A DNA stretch of 64,000 bases from Pseudomonas sp. TH31 (GTDB lineage Bacteria; Pseudomonadota; Gammaproteobacteria; Pseudomonadales; Pseudomonadaceae). Numbering within the stretch: the stretch's first letter is position 1; the number at the start of each line of letters is the position of its first letter. The translations under genes and the position numbers were made by a program. The stretch spans positions 244,725 to 308,724 of the forward strand of contig NZ_JAEKEZ010000034.1 of NCBI RefSeq assembly GCF_016650815.1, given 5' to 3'. This document shows, one piece after another, positions 1 through 8,306 of the stretch. A model generated the notes under the pieces. It searched no databases. It saw nothing but the letters and a program-made list of their open reading frames with translations, and had not been told where the DNA came from.

Positions 1-1
1 T

Positions 2-621
2 GATGTTTCGCTGTGCGGCAGTCTCGCCATGAACCTGTTTGTTTCGACGGTGATGATGGCGACGCTGGTGGTCGGGCCGTTCTACCTGTCTCGTGGCTTG
101 GGGCTCAACCTGGCCGTCGTCGGTGGGGTGATGTCGATCGGCCCGGTCATCTCGGCCCTCAGCGGTTTTCCGGCGGGGCGTGTGGTTGACCGTTTCGCTG
201 CGCCGATCATCGTCATCGTCGGGCTGATCATGATGGCGGCGGGTTGCGTGGCGCTTTCCGTTCTCCCGGCCGTGTTCGGCCTGGCGGGGTACGTTGCGGC
301 CATCGTCATCTTGACCCCGGGTTATCAGTTGTTCCAGGCAGCCAACAACACGAGCGTGATGCTGGACCTGCCTTCGCAGCAGCGGGGGTGATGTCCGGCC
401 TGCTCAGCCTGTCACGCAATCTCGGGCTGATCACCGGCGCCTCCGTGATCGGCGCGGTGTTTGCCCTCGCTTCAGCGGCGACGGACCTGGCGACGACGGT
501 CCCCGAAGCCGTCGCCACCGGTATGCGCATTACGTTTGCAGTAGCCGCCGTGCTGCTCGTCGTAGCGCTCGCCATCGCTTTGGCAAGCCGTGACCGCAGG
601 GGTGTGGCCACGGCGTCCTGA
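2..621 (+). CDS. MFS drug transporter, C-terminal part, frameshifted
   Basis: The reading frame is open from the first bases, so the gene starts upstream of the window and only the last membrane segments are seen. Several hydrophobic helices with small connecting loops and the ending GLITGASVIGAVFAL are typical of the drug-efflux branch of the major facilitator superfamily (DHA2-like). The frame stops at 389-391 directly after a run of five G (384-388). Adding one G joins it without loss to the downstream frame that runs to 621 (LPSQQRG then VMSGLLSLSRN). I take this as one gene with a missing G. Substrate cannot be told. Confidence 0.75.
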
Positions 622-628
622 TCGTGCC

Positions 629-934
629 TCAGCCCCAGACTTTGCCGAGCTCATCCAGACCGGATTTTTGAAGATCCTGCGGGCTCATGGCGATGCGGAA
701 TTTGCAGTTGGCCTGGAAGTTGAGGAAAAACGGTTCGGCAAAACGCGGGATATCGGAAGCGTCCTGCATGTCGATCAGGAAAATCCCGCCGCGCCTGCCA
801 TCCTGCTCCGTGAAGTAAGCCGTCTCGGGTTTGATGCTTTCCAGCACCCGCTCCATGATTTCGCCGACTTTGCCGGCTCGGACCAGCGTGTTGAAAGGTT
901 CGTGGGGGAACTCGACCGTCAGTAGCATTTTCAT
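629..934 (-). CDS. Small conserved hypothetical protein (101 aa)
   Basis: A compact cytoplasmic protein without signal peptide or membrane segment, starting MKMLLTVEFPHEPFNTLV. The length of about 100 residues, the N-terminal beta strand followed by a helix and the central GGIFLIDMQDASDIPRF segment suggest a ferredoxin-like alpha/beta fold of the dimeric barrel type, but this is inference from pattern only and no active site is apparent. It lies convergent with the MFS gene (8 bp between stops) and divergent from the MarR-GNAT gene. A start two codons later (ATG at 928) is possible. I do not recognise a function. Confidence 0.6.
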   Translation of the reverse strand: MKMLLTVEFPHEPFNTLVRAGKVGEIMERVLESIKPETAYFTEQDGRRGGIFLIDMQDASDIPRFAEPFFLNFQANCKFRIAMSPQDLQKSGLDELGKVWG

Positions 935-1050
935 TGTTTGATGCTCGGTTGAAGTGGCTGCTCCCTATCAGGATCTCTGCTCCAGTGTGGGTTAAGAATA
1001 GCCAAGCATTGTGGCAGCCTCGGGCCGGGTTACGGACGGTAGCGCCTGGA

Positions 1051-1092
1051 TTGACGATCAGTTTGTTGTGCGATACAACTAAATGATCATTT
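1051..1092 (+). promoter_or_regulatory. Promoter with two palindromes, MarR-type operator candidate
   Basis: A TTGACG box (1051-1056) and a TACAAC box (1074-1079) lie 17 bp apart. The second box is covered by the inverted repeat GTTGT-GCGAT-ACAAC (1065-1079), and the next bases form the perfect 12-bp palindrome AAATGATCATTT (1081-1092). MarR proteins commonly bind such repeats over the -10 region of their own promoter, so autoregulation of the gene just downstream is likely. Confidence 0.5.
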
Positions 1093-1123
1093 TCTGCGAG
1101 GTGCACGCCGTGACCGCCCCCAT

Positions 1124-2068
1124 TTGATTAACCACGTTCGCTCGGCGTCGCGTCTGATGGTGCGCGAACTGGGGTTCATGCAGGCCACGCTGGCGGCGAC
1201 GGACTATCCGCCGTCCTCCGTGCACACCCTCGTGGAGCTGGGTCGCCGCGATTCGCTGACGGCCGTGGAACTGGTGGCGCTGCTGGGCCTGGAAAAATCC
1301 AGCGTCAGCCGTATGGTGCGCAAACTCATCGAGGCGGGCGAGATCGAAGAAGTGCCGAATGAGCAGGATGCACGCTCGAAAAAACTGCAGCTGACTGCGC
1401 AGGGCCGACAGACGGTGTGCGCGGTGGATGCGTTCGCCACCCGGCGGGTCGGCGCAGCCATGGCTCACTTGACCGAGGCGCAACAACGGACAGTGAGCGA
1501 AGGCCTCGGCCACTATGCCGCAGCGCTGCACACCGAGCGACTCGGTACAGGGCCAACGCCCCCGGCACCGTTGGACATTGCACGAGGCTACCGCCCCGGC
1601 ATCATCGGGCGCATGGTGGAAATGCATGCCTGCTATTACGCCAAACACGCGAGCTTCGGTCAGCCGTTCGAAAGCCTGGTGGCCTCCGACATGGCCGAAC
1701 TGATGGGCCGCCTGCACAACCCGCGCAACGAGGTGTGGGTCGCGCTGGACGGCGAGCGCATCGTCGGTTCGATTGCCATTGACGGCGAAGGCGAGGGTGG
1801 CGACGCGGTGCTGCGTTGTTTCATTCTGGATGACCGCGCGCGGGGCAAAGGTGCCGGCAAACGCTTGCTGGCTGAAGCGATGAAGTTCTGCGACGAATGC
1901 GGCTTTCGGGCAACGCGACTGTGGACGTTCAAAGGCCTGGATGCGGCGCGCAAACTGTATGAAGACGTGGGTTTCACGTTGGAGCAGGAGCAAGAAGGGG
2001 AGCACTGGGGTGGACGGATTATCGGCCAATGGTTTGTTCGGCCAGGGCCGGTCAATATTTCAGCGTGA
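1124..2068 (+). CDS. MarR regulator fused to GNAT acetyltransferase
   Basis: The first ~150 residues form a MarR winged helix (LLGLEKSSVSRMVRKLIEAGEIEEVPNEQDARSK region with helix-turn-helix and wing), followed from about residue 165 by a GNAT domain with the acetyl-CoA loop region RARGKGAGKRLL and a C-terminal MKFCDECGF...LYEDVGF signature. The protein therefore probably couples DNA binding to N-acetyltransferase activity; substrate unknown. The open frame begins with TTG at 1124. A GTG at 1110 would give a natural start (MTAPHLINHV) if one C were restored in the C run at 1117-1121, so a lost base near the start is likely. A palindromic promoter precedes it and a strong terminator follows. 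Confidence 0.8.
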   Translation: MINHVRSASRLMVRELGFMQATLAATDYPPSSVHTLVELGRRDSLTAVELVALLGLEKSSVSRMVRKLIEAGEIEEVPNEQDARSKKLQLTAQGRQTVCAVDAFATRRVGAAMAHLTEAQQRTVSEGLGHYAAALHTERLGTGPTPPAPLDIARGYRPGIIGRMVEMHACYYAKHASFGQPFESLVASDMAELMGRLHNPRNEVWVALDGERIVGSIAIDGEGEGGDAVLRCFILDDRARGKGAGKRLLAEAMKFCDECGFRATRLWTFKGLDAARKLYEDVGFTLEQEQEGEHWGGRIIGQWFVRPGPVNISA

Positions 2069-2074
2069 ACACGC

Positions 2075-2108
2075 AAAAGCCCGGGAGCCCAACGCTCCCG
2101 GGCTTTTT
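2075..2108. terminator. Bidirectional rho-independent terminator
   Basis: A perfect 10-bp stem, GCCCGGGAGC (2079-2088) and GCTCCCGGGC (2094-2103), has a 5-base loop, an A run before it and a T run after it. It sits between two convergent genes (stops at 2068 and 2122) and can serve both. Confidence 0.85.
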
Positions 2109-2121
2109 CATGCGTTGTTAC

Positions 2122-3513
2122 TCAGCGGCGATCCAGCCACACCGTCTGTGCGTTGCAGAATTCGCGAACACCAAAGTGCGACAGCTCACGGCCAAATCCG
2201 CTTCTCTTTACACCGCCAAAAGTGACACGTGGGTCGCTGGCGCAGTAGCCATTGATAAATACCCCGCCGGTTTCAAGCTCATCGGCCATCTGCCTGGCCA
2301 GTTCGAGATTGCGGGTGTAGATCGTTGACGCCAGCCCGAACTCACTGTCATTGGCCAGCGCCAAGGCATGGGCGGCATCGCGAGCGGTAATGATCGACGC
2401 GACCGGGCCAAACAGTTCCTGTTTGAACGAAGTCATCTGGTCGGTCACGTTGCTGAACACGGTCGGCTCATAGTAGTTGCCGGGGCCTTCAGCCTGCTTG
2501 CCGCCAAGCAACAGCGTCGCGCCTTCTTCCAGTGTGTCGCGGACCTGTTGGTCCAGTTCGTCACGCAGATCAAAACGCGCCATCGGGCCGATGTAGGTCT
2601 CGCTGGACAACGGATCACCGACCACGAGCTGGCGAGTCGCTTCGACAAACTTGCGGGTGAATTCCTCGACAACGCCTTGCTCGACGATCAAGCGCTTGGC
2701 CGCCGCGCAGACTTGCCCGGTGTTCTGGTAACGGCCAATCACCGCCGCTTTGACAGCGTCGTCGAGGTCGGCATCGTTGAGCACAATGAACGGATCGGAG
2801 CCGCCGAGTTCCAGCACGCATTTCTTCAGCGCAGCACCGGCCTGAGCGCCGATGGCGATACCGGCTCGCACGCTGCCGGTGAGGGTCACGGCGGCGATGC
2901 GTGGGTCGGTGATCGCTGTGGAAACGCCGTCCGGCGTGACGTTAATCACTTCAAACACACCGTCGACGAAACCGGCGCGCTGGATCGCATCGCGCAGCAG
3001 ATAGGCGCAGCCCATCACGTTTGGCGCGTGCTTGAGGACGTAGGTGTTGCCGGCGATCAACGCCGGAACCGCACCGCGCAGTACCTGCCAGATCGGGAAG
3101 TTCCACGGCATCACGGCGAGAATCGGGCCCAGCGGGCGGTATTCAATGCGAGCCTTGCCACCTTCAACCAGCGTTGGCTCGGCGTTCAGCATGGCGGGGC
3201 CGTGTGCGGCGTACCACTCGCAAAGTTGCGCGCACTTTTCGATTTCACCGCGGGCCTGGGTGACGGGCTTGCCCATTTCCAGGGTGATCATGCGCGCCAG
3301 TTTTGGCGCATCGTCGCGCAGTGCCTGGGCCAGGGCGACCAGCGATTGTGCGCGCTGCTCTACTGGCGTCCGACGCCAGACAGCAAACCCGGCGGCGGCC
3401 CGGGCGAGGGCGGCGTCCAGAGCCTCTGCGGATTCGAACGGGTAGTGGCCGATCGGCTCGCCATTGGCGGGGTTGATCGAAATGGCATGGGTGAGACTGG
3501 AAACCTGGGTCAT
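2122..3513 (-). CDS. NAD(P)-dependent succinate-semialdehyde-type aldehyde dehydrogenase
   Basis: A full-length aldehyde dehydrogenase of 463 residues. The expected catalytic set is present: Asn138 in PWNFP, Lys161, Glu235 in ELGG and the nucleophile Cys269 in GQVCAAAKR. The start MTQVSSLTHAISINPANGEPIG and the ELGGSDPFIVLNDADLD region fit the Sad/YneI branch, which oxidises succinate semialdehyde to succinate at the end of GABA and putrescine breakdown. This fits a region rich in polyamine genes, but substrate is inferred from family only. It is divergent from a LysR gene 100 bp away, its probable regulator. Confidence 0.85.
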   Translation of the reverse strand: MTQVSSLTHAISINPANGEPIGHYPFESAEALDAALARAAAGFAVWRRTPVEQRAQSLVALAQALRDDAPKLARMITLEMGKPVTQARGEIEKCAQLCEWYAAHGPAMLNAEPTLVEGGKARIEYRPLGPILAVMPWNFPIWQVLRGAVPALIAGNTYVLKHAPNVMGCAYLLRDAIQRAGFVDGVFEVINVTPDGVSTAITDPRIAAVTLTGSVRAGIAIGAQAGAALKKCVLELGGSDPFIVLNDADLDDAVKAAVIGRYQNTGQVCAAAKRLIVEQGVVEEFTRKFVEATRQLVVGDPLSSETYIGPMARFDLRDELDQQVRDTLEEGATLLLGGKQAEGPGNYYEPTVFSNVTDQMTSFKQELFGPVASIITARDAAHALALANDSEFGLASTIYTRNLELARQMADELETGGVFINGYCASDPRVTFGGVKRSGFGRELSHFGVREFCNAQTVWLDRR

Positions 3514-3613
3514 GGCACCGTCCTTCTGGGTGGGTATGCGCTCAGGTTACGGGGGTGGTTGTTTTCTGGAAACTGAATAATACTGAGCATATCGTTCACG
3601 TTTGGAGAATGAC

Positions 3614-4491
3614 TTGGATCTGGTCCAGCTCGAGATTTTCAAAGCGGTTGCCGAACACGGCAGCATCAGTGTGGCCGCTCAGCACATCCACCGGGTGCCG
3701 TCGAACCTGACAACGCGGATCAAGCAACTGGAGCAGGATCTGGGCGTCGACCTGTTTATCCGCGAGAAAAGCCGTTTGCGCCTGTCGCCGGCCGGTTGGA
3801 GTTTTCTTGATTACGCCCGGCGCATTCTCGATCTGGTCCAGGAGGCCCGGGCTACCGTGGCTGGCGAAGAGCCGCAAGGGTCTTTCCCATTGGGTTCGCT
3901 GGAAAGCACGGCGGCAGTGCGGATTCCCGAGTTGTTGGCCGCCTATAACCAGAAGTACGCCAAGGTCGAACTGGACCTGTCTACCGGGCCTTCCGGCACC
4001 ATGATCGACGGCGTGCTCTCCGGCCGATTGGCCGCCGCGTTCGTCGACGGCCCGGTGCTGCACCCGGCACTGGAAGGCGTGCCGGCGTTCGAGGAGGAGA
4101 TGGTGGTGATCGCACCGCTCAACCACGCCCCGATCCAGCGTGCCCGGACGTCAACGGCGAGAACATTTATGCCTTCCGCTCCAATTGCTCGTACCGACAC
4201 CACTTCGAGAGCTGGTTCAGCAAGGACGCGTCGGTGCCCGGCAAGATTTTCGAAATGGAGTCCTATCACGGCATGCTTGCCTGCGTCAGCGCCGGTGCCG
4301 GCCTGGCGCTGATGCCCCGCAGCATGCTGGAAAGCATGCCCGGCTGTACTACGGTGAGCATCTGGCCGCTGTCGGAATCGTTCCGTTACTTGCGCACCTG
4401 GCTGGTGTGGCGCCGGGGCACGGTGTCGCAAAGCCTGACCATGTTTGTGCGTTTGCTGGAAGAGCGGGGCGTCGTACATGAAGAAATCTGA
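3614..4491 (+). CDS. LysR-family regulator, frameshifted
   Basis: The N-terminal helix-turn-helix (QLEIFKAVAEHGSISVAAQHIHRVPSNLTTRIKQLE, split here in text only) is followed by a LysR effector domain. The best start is TTG at 3614, because GGAG lies 7 bases upstream; a TTG at 3602 lacks such a site. The frame breaks at 4144-4149 (CCCGGACG): restoring one G gives ...QRARDVNGENIYAF and continues to the stop at 4491. Together the two parts make about 292 residues, the normal length for the family. The gene is divergent from the aldehyde dehydrogenase and probably controls it. Confidence 0.8.
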
Positions 4492-4587
4492 ACGTCGCCA
4501 ATAAGTAATACCAATTGGCCACTACCTCCGCTAGAGTATGCGCCGCCCGAGAGCTGGATCCCGGGCGTTTTCTAATGGAGTTACACC

Positions 4588-4923
4588 GTGAATTACCTCA
4601 GTAAAGTGGTTGCCGTCGTCCTGTTCGGTCTGATTCTGGCGGGTTGCACCGGCGCCCCGATGAAAACCCAGCACTACGACAGCAGCCAGTACACCGTTCT
4701 GGGCCACAGTGAAGCAAGCGCCACGGGCCTGTTGCTGTTTGGCGTCATCCCGATCAAGCAGAACAGCCGTTTTGTTCGCGCTCAAGACGCGGCGATCCAG
4801 GCCAAGGGCGGCGACGCGATGATCAACACCCAAGTGCAGGAAAACTGGTTCTGGGCCTGGGTCCTGACCGGTTACACCACCAAGGTTTCCGGTGACGTGG
4901 TCAAGTTGAAAAACGTTCAGTAA
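4588..4923 (+). CDS. Small lipoprotein, hypothetical
   Basis: A 111-residue protein beginning with a short charged end, a hydrophobic stretch and the lipobox LAGC (Cys19), so it should be lipid-anchored after signal peptidase II cleavage. The mature part contains LFGVIPIKQNSRFVRAQDAAI and a tryptophan-rich NWFWAWVLTGY segment, reminiscent of small stress-associated lipoproteins of unknown role in Pseudomonas. It has its own terminator 45 bp downstream and appears to be transcribed alone. Function unknown. Confidence 0.75.
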   Translation: MNYLSKVVAVVLFGLILAGCTGAPMKTQHYDSSQYTVLGHSEASATGLLLFGVIPIKQNSRFVRAQDAAIQAKGGDAMINTQVQENWFWAWVLTGYTTKVSGDVVKLKNVQ

Positions 4924-4964
4924 GCGCTATGCTTCGCCGTCTGGCGAGCCGCCCTGAAACGCGC

Positions 4965-4989
4965 AAAAGCCCGGTTTAGCCGGGCTTTT
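4965..4989 (+). terminator. Rho-independent terminator
   Basis: GCCCGG (4969-4974) and CCGGGC (4980-4985) form a stem with a 5-base loop, with AAAA before and TTTT after. It ends the lipoprotein transcript. Confidence 0.8.
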
Positions 4990-5060
4990 CAGTTTCTGGA
5001 GTTTGTCCGCGCGTACCGTCATCGGGACGGATCGATTTTCCATTTTGGGTCTGTTTGAAC

Positions 5061-5132
5061 GTGAACTGGGATGACCTGAAGGTTTTTACCTTCGTCGCAA
5101 AATCAAACAACAGTCTTCAGGCAGGCGGCTGA
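5061..5132 (+). pseudogene. Remnant of a LysR gene start
   Basis: Reading from GTG at 5061 gives MNWDDLKVFTFVAKSNNS and then a stop at 5130-5132. The first dozen residues match the classic LysR N-terminus (MNWDDLK-F--VA), after which the sequence runs into the 3' end of the chorismate mutase gene on the other strand. Only about 55 bases of the former gene remain. It is too short to work as a regulator. Confidence 0.5.
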
Positions 5133-5701
5133 TCCGCCGTGCACAGCTCCCCGGTGGCGCGGATCAGTGCCAGTTCATGCAGGCGATCCTGGGGCAGGTT
5201 GGCGCGGGCCTTTGTCAGCCAGTTTGCGCAATGCGGGTCTTTGCTGAAGGGCAGGAAGTCGGCGTATTGCTGCAACAGGCGGTTCTGCAACTCATCCAGG
5301 CGGGGGCGGATTTGGTTGGCGAGGTCCGGGCGTGGCGTGTCGGGCGCCTTGCCGGCGGCGCGCCATTTGGCCAGCAATCCGTATTGCACCAGTTTGTTGG
5401 CTTCGATTTGCGCGGCGAGCAATTGGCCGACGGCTTGCGGGTCGAGTTGGCGCTCCGTGGCCAGCGCCTTGGCGTTGGCGATGACTTGCGCTTCCCGGGC
5501 ACTGTCCTGGATCGGTTTGCCGCTGTCCCACTTGGTCAGCGCCACCAGGTCGGCAATGTTCAGGCGTTCATTCAGGGTCACCAGCAAGGGTTTCAAGGCT
5601 TCGGGTGCCGGGGAAGGCGTGGCGGCCTGTGCGTTGGCGACGAACCAGACAAGTGCGGCGCAACCGAGCAAACGTTGCGGCAGGCGTAACGGGGTGAACA
5701 T
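5117..5701 (-). CDS. aroQ: Periplasmic (AroQ-gamma type) chorismate mutase
   Basis: Chorismate mutase converts chorismate to prephenate, the branch step to phenylalanine and tyrosine. This one has an N-terminal signal peptide (hydrophobic LLGCAALVWFVANAQA, cleavage after AQA) and therefore acts in the periplasm, as in the secreted AroQ-gamma class. The all-helical core shows ERLNIADLVALTKWDSGKPIQD and QIEANKLVQYGLLAKWR, with the basic and glutamine residues expected in the active site. ATG at 5701 is preferred over a TTG two codons upstream because AGAGG is 8 bases away. The physiological role of periplasmic chorismate mutase is not settled. Confidence 0.85.
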   Translation of the reverse strand: MFTPLRLPQRLLGCAALVWFVANAQAATPSPAPEALKPLLVTLNERLNIADLVALTKWDSGKPIQDSAREAQVIANAKALATERQLDPQAVGQLLAAQIEANKLVQYGLLAKWRAAGKAPDTPRPDLANQIRPRLDELQNRLLQQYADFLPFSKDPHCANWLTKARANLPQDRLHELALIRATGELCTADQPPA

Positions 5702-5722
5702 AGGCAAAACCTCTTTCGCGAG

Positions 5723-5919
5723 TTACTGGGACAAGGCAACGCTTGCAGGCCAGGTAATGGCTTGCGCGACGATCACATGTTCGCCATTGAACGTGGCGGC
5801 GGGGAGCCATGCAACACGTAGCCCATGTTCAAGGCTTCGCTGACGCGATGGCAGAAGGCGGCGTCATCGCGGCCCGTCAGTAGCCGGTAAACGGGCAGGC
5901 CGTCAGGCGGTAAGGTCAT
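5723..5919 (-). CDS. DUF1737 small protein, frameshifted
   Basis: From ATG at 5919 the minus strand encodes MTLPPDGLPVYRLLTGRDDA...ALNMGYVLHGSP, the typical start of the DUF1737 family. The frame then goes out of phase in a CCCC run of the minus strand (about 5811-5814). Adding one C restores AATFNGEHVIVAQAITWPA and a stop at 5723-5725, giving a protein of 65 residues. The restored half matches the usual family ending well, so a lost base is the best explanation. Function of the family is unknown. The downstream neighbour on the same strand is the chorismate mutase, 22 bp away, so the two may be cotranscribed. Confidence 0.65.
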
Positions 5920-6063
5920 AAGCCGATATCCTCAGGGTTTAATCAATCGCAATGCCGGGGCGCATCAATTTAGCACCCGCTGACACGAAAAATCCCGCCC
6001 TTGGCAGGTCTCTGGATTTTCAAGTAGTATACGTTTCATATGCATTTCATATCGGGTGTTGTT

Positions 6064-6330
6064 GTGGGAATCGTAAAAATTTCAGAAGCCATGCACGAGA
6101 ACTTGCGCGTCGCCAGCAATGCGCTGAGTCGCTCGATCAATGCCCAGGCCGAGCACTGGATGCGCATCGGGATGCTCGCGGAATTGCTCCCCGATCTGGA
6201 CCACAGCGACATCTGCCGCTTGCTGATTCGCGCCGAAAAGGTTGGTGGCCTTGATTTGCAACAGGTGTGCGCTCTCGCCGAAGGTTCCCAAGTCACCCAG
6301 GTTCACGTCGCACAAGGAGCTGAACAATGA
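6064..6330 (+). CDS. ParD-like antitoxin family protein
   Basis: The protein MGIVKISEAMHENLRVASNALSRSINAQAEHWMRIGMLAE has the ribbon-helix-helix pattern of the ParD-like antitoxin family: an N-terminal beta strand, then two helices rich in Arg/Ser. I choose GTG at 6064, where family members start, although the frame is open to ATG at 6040. About 88 residues. No ParE-like toxin lies nearby; instead the stop codon overlaps the start of a methionine aminopeptidase gene by ATGA (6327-6330). The two are clearly translated together. A DNA-binding and autoregulatory role is inferred. Confidence 0.75.
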   Translation: MGIVKISEAMHENLRVASNALSRSINAQAEHWMRIGMLAELLPDLDHSDICRLLIRAEKVGGLDLQQVCALAEGSQVTQVHVAQGAEQ

Positions 6331-7127
6331 GTCGGGCAATGAAGGCCAGCGTCGTGATCAACAGCCGGGAACAAATCGCCCAGTCCGGCGTGGCGGGCAA
6401 GTTGGCGGCCGAGGTGCTGGCGATGATCACGCCCCACGTCAAGGCCGGGGTCACCACCGACGAACTCGACCGGCTCTGCCACGACTATATCGTCAACGTA
6501 CAGAAAGCCATTCCCGGCAATGTCGGCTATCACGGCTTTCCGAAAACGGTCTGCGCCTCGGTCAACGAGGTGGTCTGTCATGGCATTCCGTCGTCCAGGA
6601 TCCTGAACGACGGCGACATCATCAACATCGATATTGCAGTGGTCAAGGACGGTTGGTTCGGCGACACCAGCCGCATGTACTTCGTCGGCGAACCAAGCCC
6701 CGAGGCGCGTCGCCTGGTGCAGACGACCTATGAAGCGATGTGCGCCGGCATCCGGCTGGTACGCCCCGGCGCAACCCTGGGCGACATTGGCCACGCGATT
6801 CAAAGCGTTGCCGAGCGCGACGGCTACAGCGTGGTGCGCGAGTACTGCGGGCATGGCATCGGCAAGATCTATCACGATGAACCGCAAGTCCTGCATTACG
6901 GCTTTCCGGGTCAGGGCCTGGTACTCAAAACCGGGATGATCTTCACCATCGAGCCGATGCTCAACGCCGGTAAACGCCATGTGAAAACCCTGGCCGATGC
7001 CTGGACAGTGGTCACCAAGGATCTTTCGCTTTCGGCGCAGTGGGAGCACATGGTGGCGGTCACCGATGACGGTTTTGAGGTGTTGACGTCCTGGCCTGAT
7101 CAGGTCGAGGAATATCCTGCGCCATAA
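6327..7127 (+). CDS. map: Methionine aminopeptidase type I
   Basis: Removes the initiator methionine from new proteins. The five metal ligands of the family are present: Asp102, Asp113, His176, Glu209 and Glu240, as is the substrate-contacting His85 in VNEVVCHGIP. Length of 266 residues is normal for the bacterial type Ia enzyme. The SAQWEHM segment replaces the usual SAQYEHT, a minor departure next to the last ligand. The gene is coupled to the ParD-like gene upstream by a 4-base overlap. Pseudomonas has a housekeeping map elsewhere (next to rpsB, established knowledge), so this is likely a second, specialised copy. Confidence 0.9.
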   Translation: MSRAMKASVVINSREQIAQSGVAGKLAAEVLAMITPHVKAGVTTDELDRLCHDYIVNVQKAIPGNVGYHGFPKTVCASVNEVVCHGIPSSRILNDGDIINIDIAVVKDGWFGDTSRMYFVGEPSPEARRLVQTTYEAMCAGIRLVRPGATLGDIGHAIQSVAERDGYSVVREYCGHGIGKIYHDEPQVLHYGFPGQGLVLKTGMIFTIEPMLNAGKRHVKTLADAWTVVTKDLSLSAQWEHMVAVTDDGFEVLTSWPDQVEEYPAP

Positions 7128-7166
7128 AGCATCAGGCAAAAAAAATGCCGCCGGTTAAGGCAGCAA

Positions 7167-7188
7167 TAAAAAAACAGCACGCGCTGTG
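7167..7188 (-). terminator. Rho-independent terminator for ppk2
   Basis: On the minus strand ACAGC-GCGT-GCTGT (7174-7187) is followed by seven T (the A run at 7167-7173). The stem is short, but it lies 45 bp beyond the ppk2 stop, where a terminator is expected. Confidence 0.5.
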
Positions 7189-7232
7189 TATGGCCTGAGT
7201 ATTGGCCTTGCAACGTTACACAATGATGACGA

Positions 7233-8150
7233 TCAGTAGATCGGCGGCACGATCAGTTCCGGTGGCGTCGGGCTGCGGGAATAATCTTCCTGACGCACGC
7301 GCTGCGGCAACTCGATCACTGCGTGTTCCACCTCTTCATAGGGCATTTGCCCGAGCAGGTGATTGATGCAGTTGAGGCGCGCTTTCTTTTTGTCATCGGC
7401 TTGTACCACCCACCACGGCGCTTCGGCGATGTGGGTGCGTTCGAGCATGATTTCCTTGGCCTTGGTGTAGGCCTCCCAGCGCCGACGGGACTCCAGGTCC
7501 ATGGGGCTGAGTTTCCATTGCTTGAGCGGGTCATGAATGCGGCTGAGAAAGCGCAGATGCTGTTCCTGGTCGGAAATCGAGAACCAGTATTTGATCAACT
7601 GAATACCCGAGCGGGCGAGCATCCGTTCGAACTCCGGCACGGTGCGGAAGAACTCTTCATATTGGTCGGCGTTGCAAAATCCCATGACTTGCTCGACCCC
7701 GGCGCGGTTGTACCAACTGCGGTCGAACAGGACGATTTCACCCGCTGCCGGCAGGTGCGAAACATATCGCTGGAAGTACCACTGGGTTTGTTCGCGGTCA
7801 TTGGGTGCGGGCAGGGCGGCGACGCGGCAGACTCGCGGATTGAGCCGCTGGGTGATGCGTTTGATCACGCCACCCTTGCCGGCGGCATCGCGCCCTTCGA
7901 ACAGAATTACCACTTTGGCGCCGGTCTTGACCACCCAGCTTTGCAGCTTCACCAGTTCGCCTTGCAGGCGGAACAGTTCGCTGAAATAGCGCCGTCTCTC
8001 TTCCTTCTCACTGCCGTCATTGACGTGACCGTCGAACAGCGCATCGAGGTCGTGTCCGTCCTCCAGCAGTTCCAGCTCCAGCTCTTCGTCATTGTGATCG
8101 ATCAGCTCGCGATGGATCCGGTGCATCAGGGTGTCGTTGTTTGCAAGCAT
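7233..8150 (-). CDS. ppk2: Polyphosphate kinase 2
   Basis: PPK2 enzymes transfer phosphate between polyphosphate and nucleotides, mostly making GTP or ATP from GDP or ADP. The protein (305 residues) carries the Walker A loop GRDAAGKGG (about 86-94), the Walker B DRSWYNRAG (from Asp143) and the lid segment RFLSRIHDPLKQWKLS, all typical of the one-domain class. ATG at 8150 is chosen because GGGAG lies about 9 bases upstream; the frame continues upstream but without a ribosome site. It is divergent from an exopolyphosphatase gene, so the two opposing activities in polyphosphate turnover share one intergenic region. Confidence 0.92.
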   Translation of the reverse strand: MLANNDTLMHRIHRELIDHNDEELELELLEDGHDLDALFDGHVNDGSEKEERRRYFSELFRLQGELVKLQSWVVKTGAKVVILFEGRDAAGKGGVIKRITQRLNPRVCRVAALPAPNDREQTQWYFQRYVSHLPAAGEIVLFDRSWYNRAGVEQVMGFCNADQYEEFFRTVPEFERMLARSGIQLIKYWFSISDQEQHLRFLSRIHDPLKQWKLSPMDLESRRRWEAYTKAKEIMLERTHIAEAPWWVVQADDKKKARLNCINHLLGQMPYEEVEHAVIELPQRVRQEDYSRSPTPPELIVPPIY

Positions 8151-8306
8151 GGTCGGAGGCTCCCGTGGAAGGTGGCGCTGACGATGGTATTCCCGCAGGT
8201 ATGACGAACTGGTGACGATCAAAGGTTTGTGCGCGGGAGGGCGGTGTCATCTTCGTGTCACCTAAGCCATGGCAAGCTCTTCGCAAACCGTCTTGAAGGC
8301 GGGCTG

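Noticed and set aside
2368..3576. Plus-strand open frame of 402 codons opposite the aldehyde dehydrogenase
   Set aside because: Antisense to a complete enzyme with all catalytic residues; no recognisable protein.
6064..7127. Classic ParDE toxin-antitoxin locus
   Set aside because: No ParE-like or other known toxin frame adjoins the ParD-like gene; its partner is a methionine aminopeptidase.
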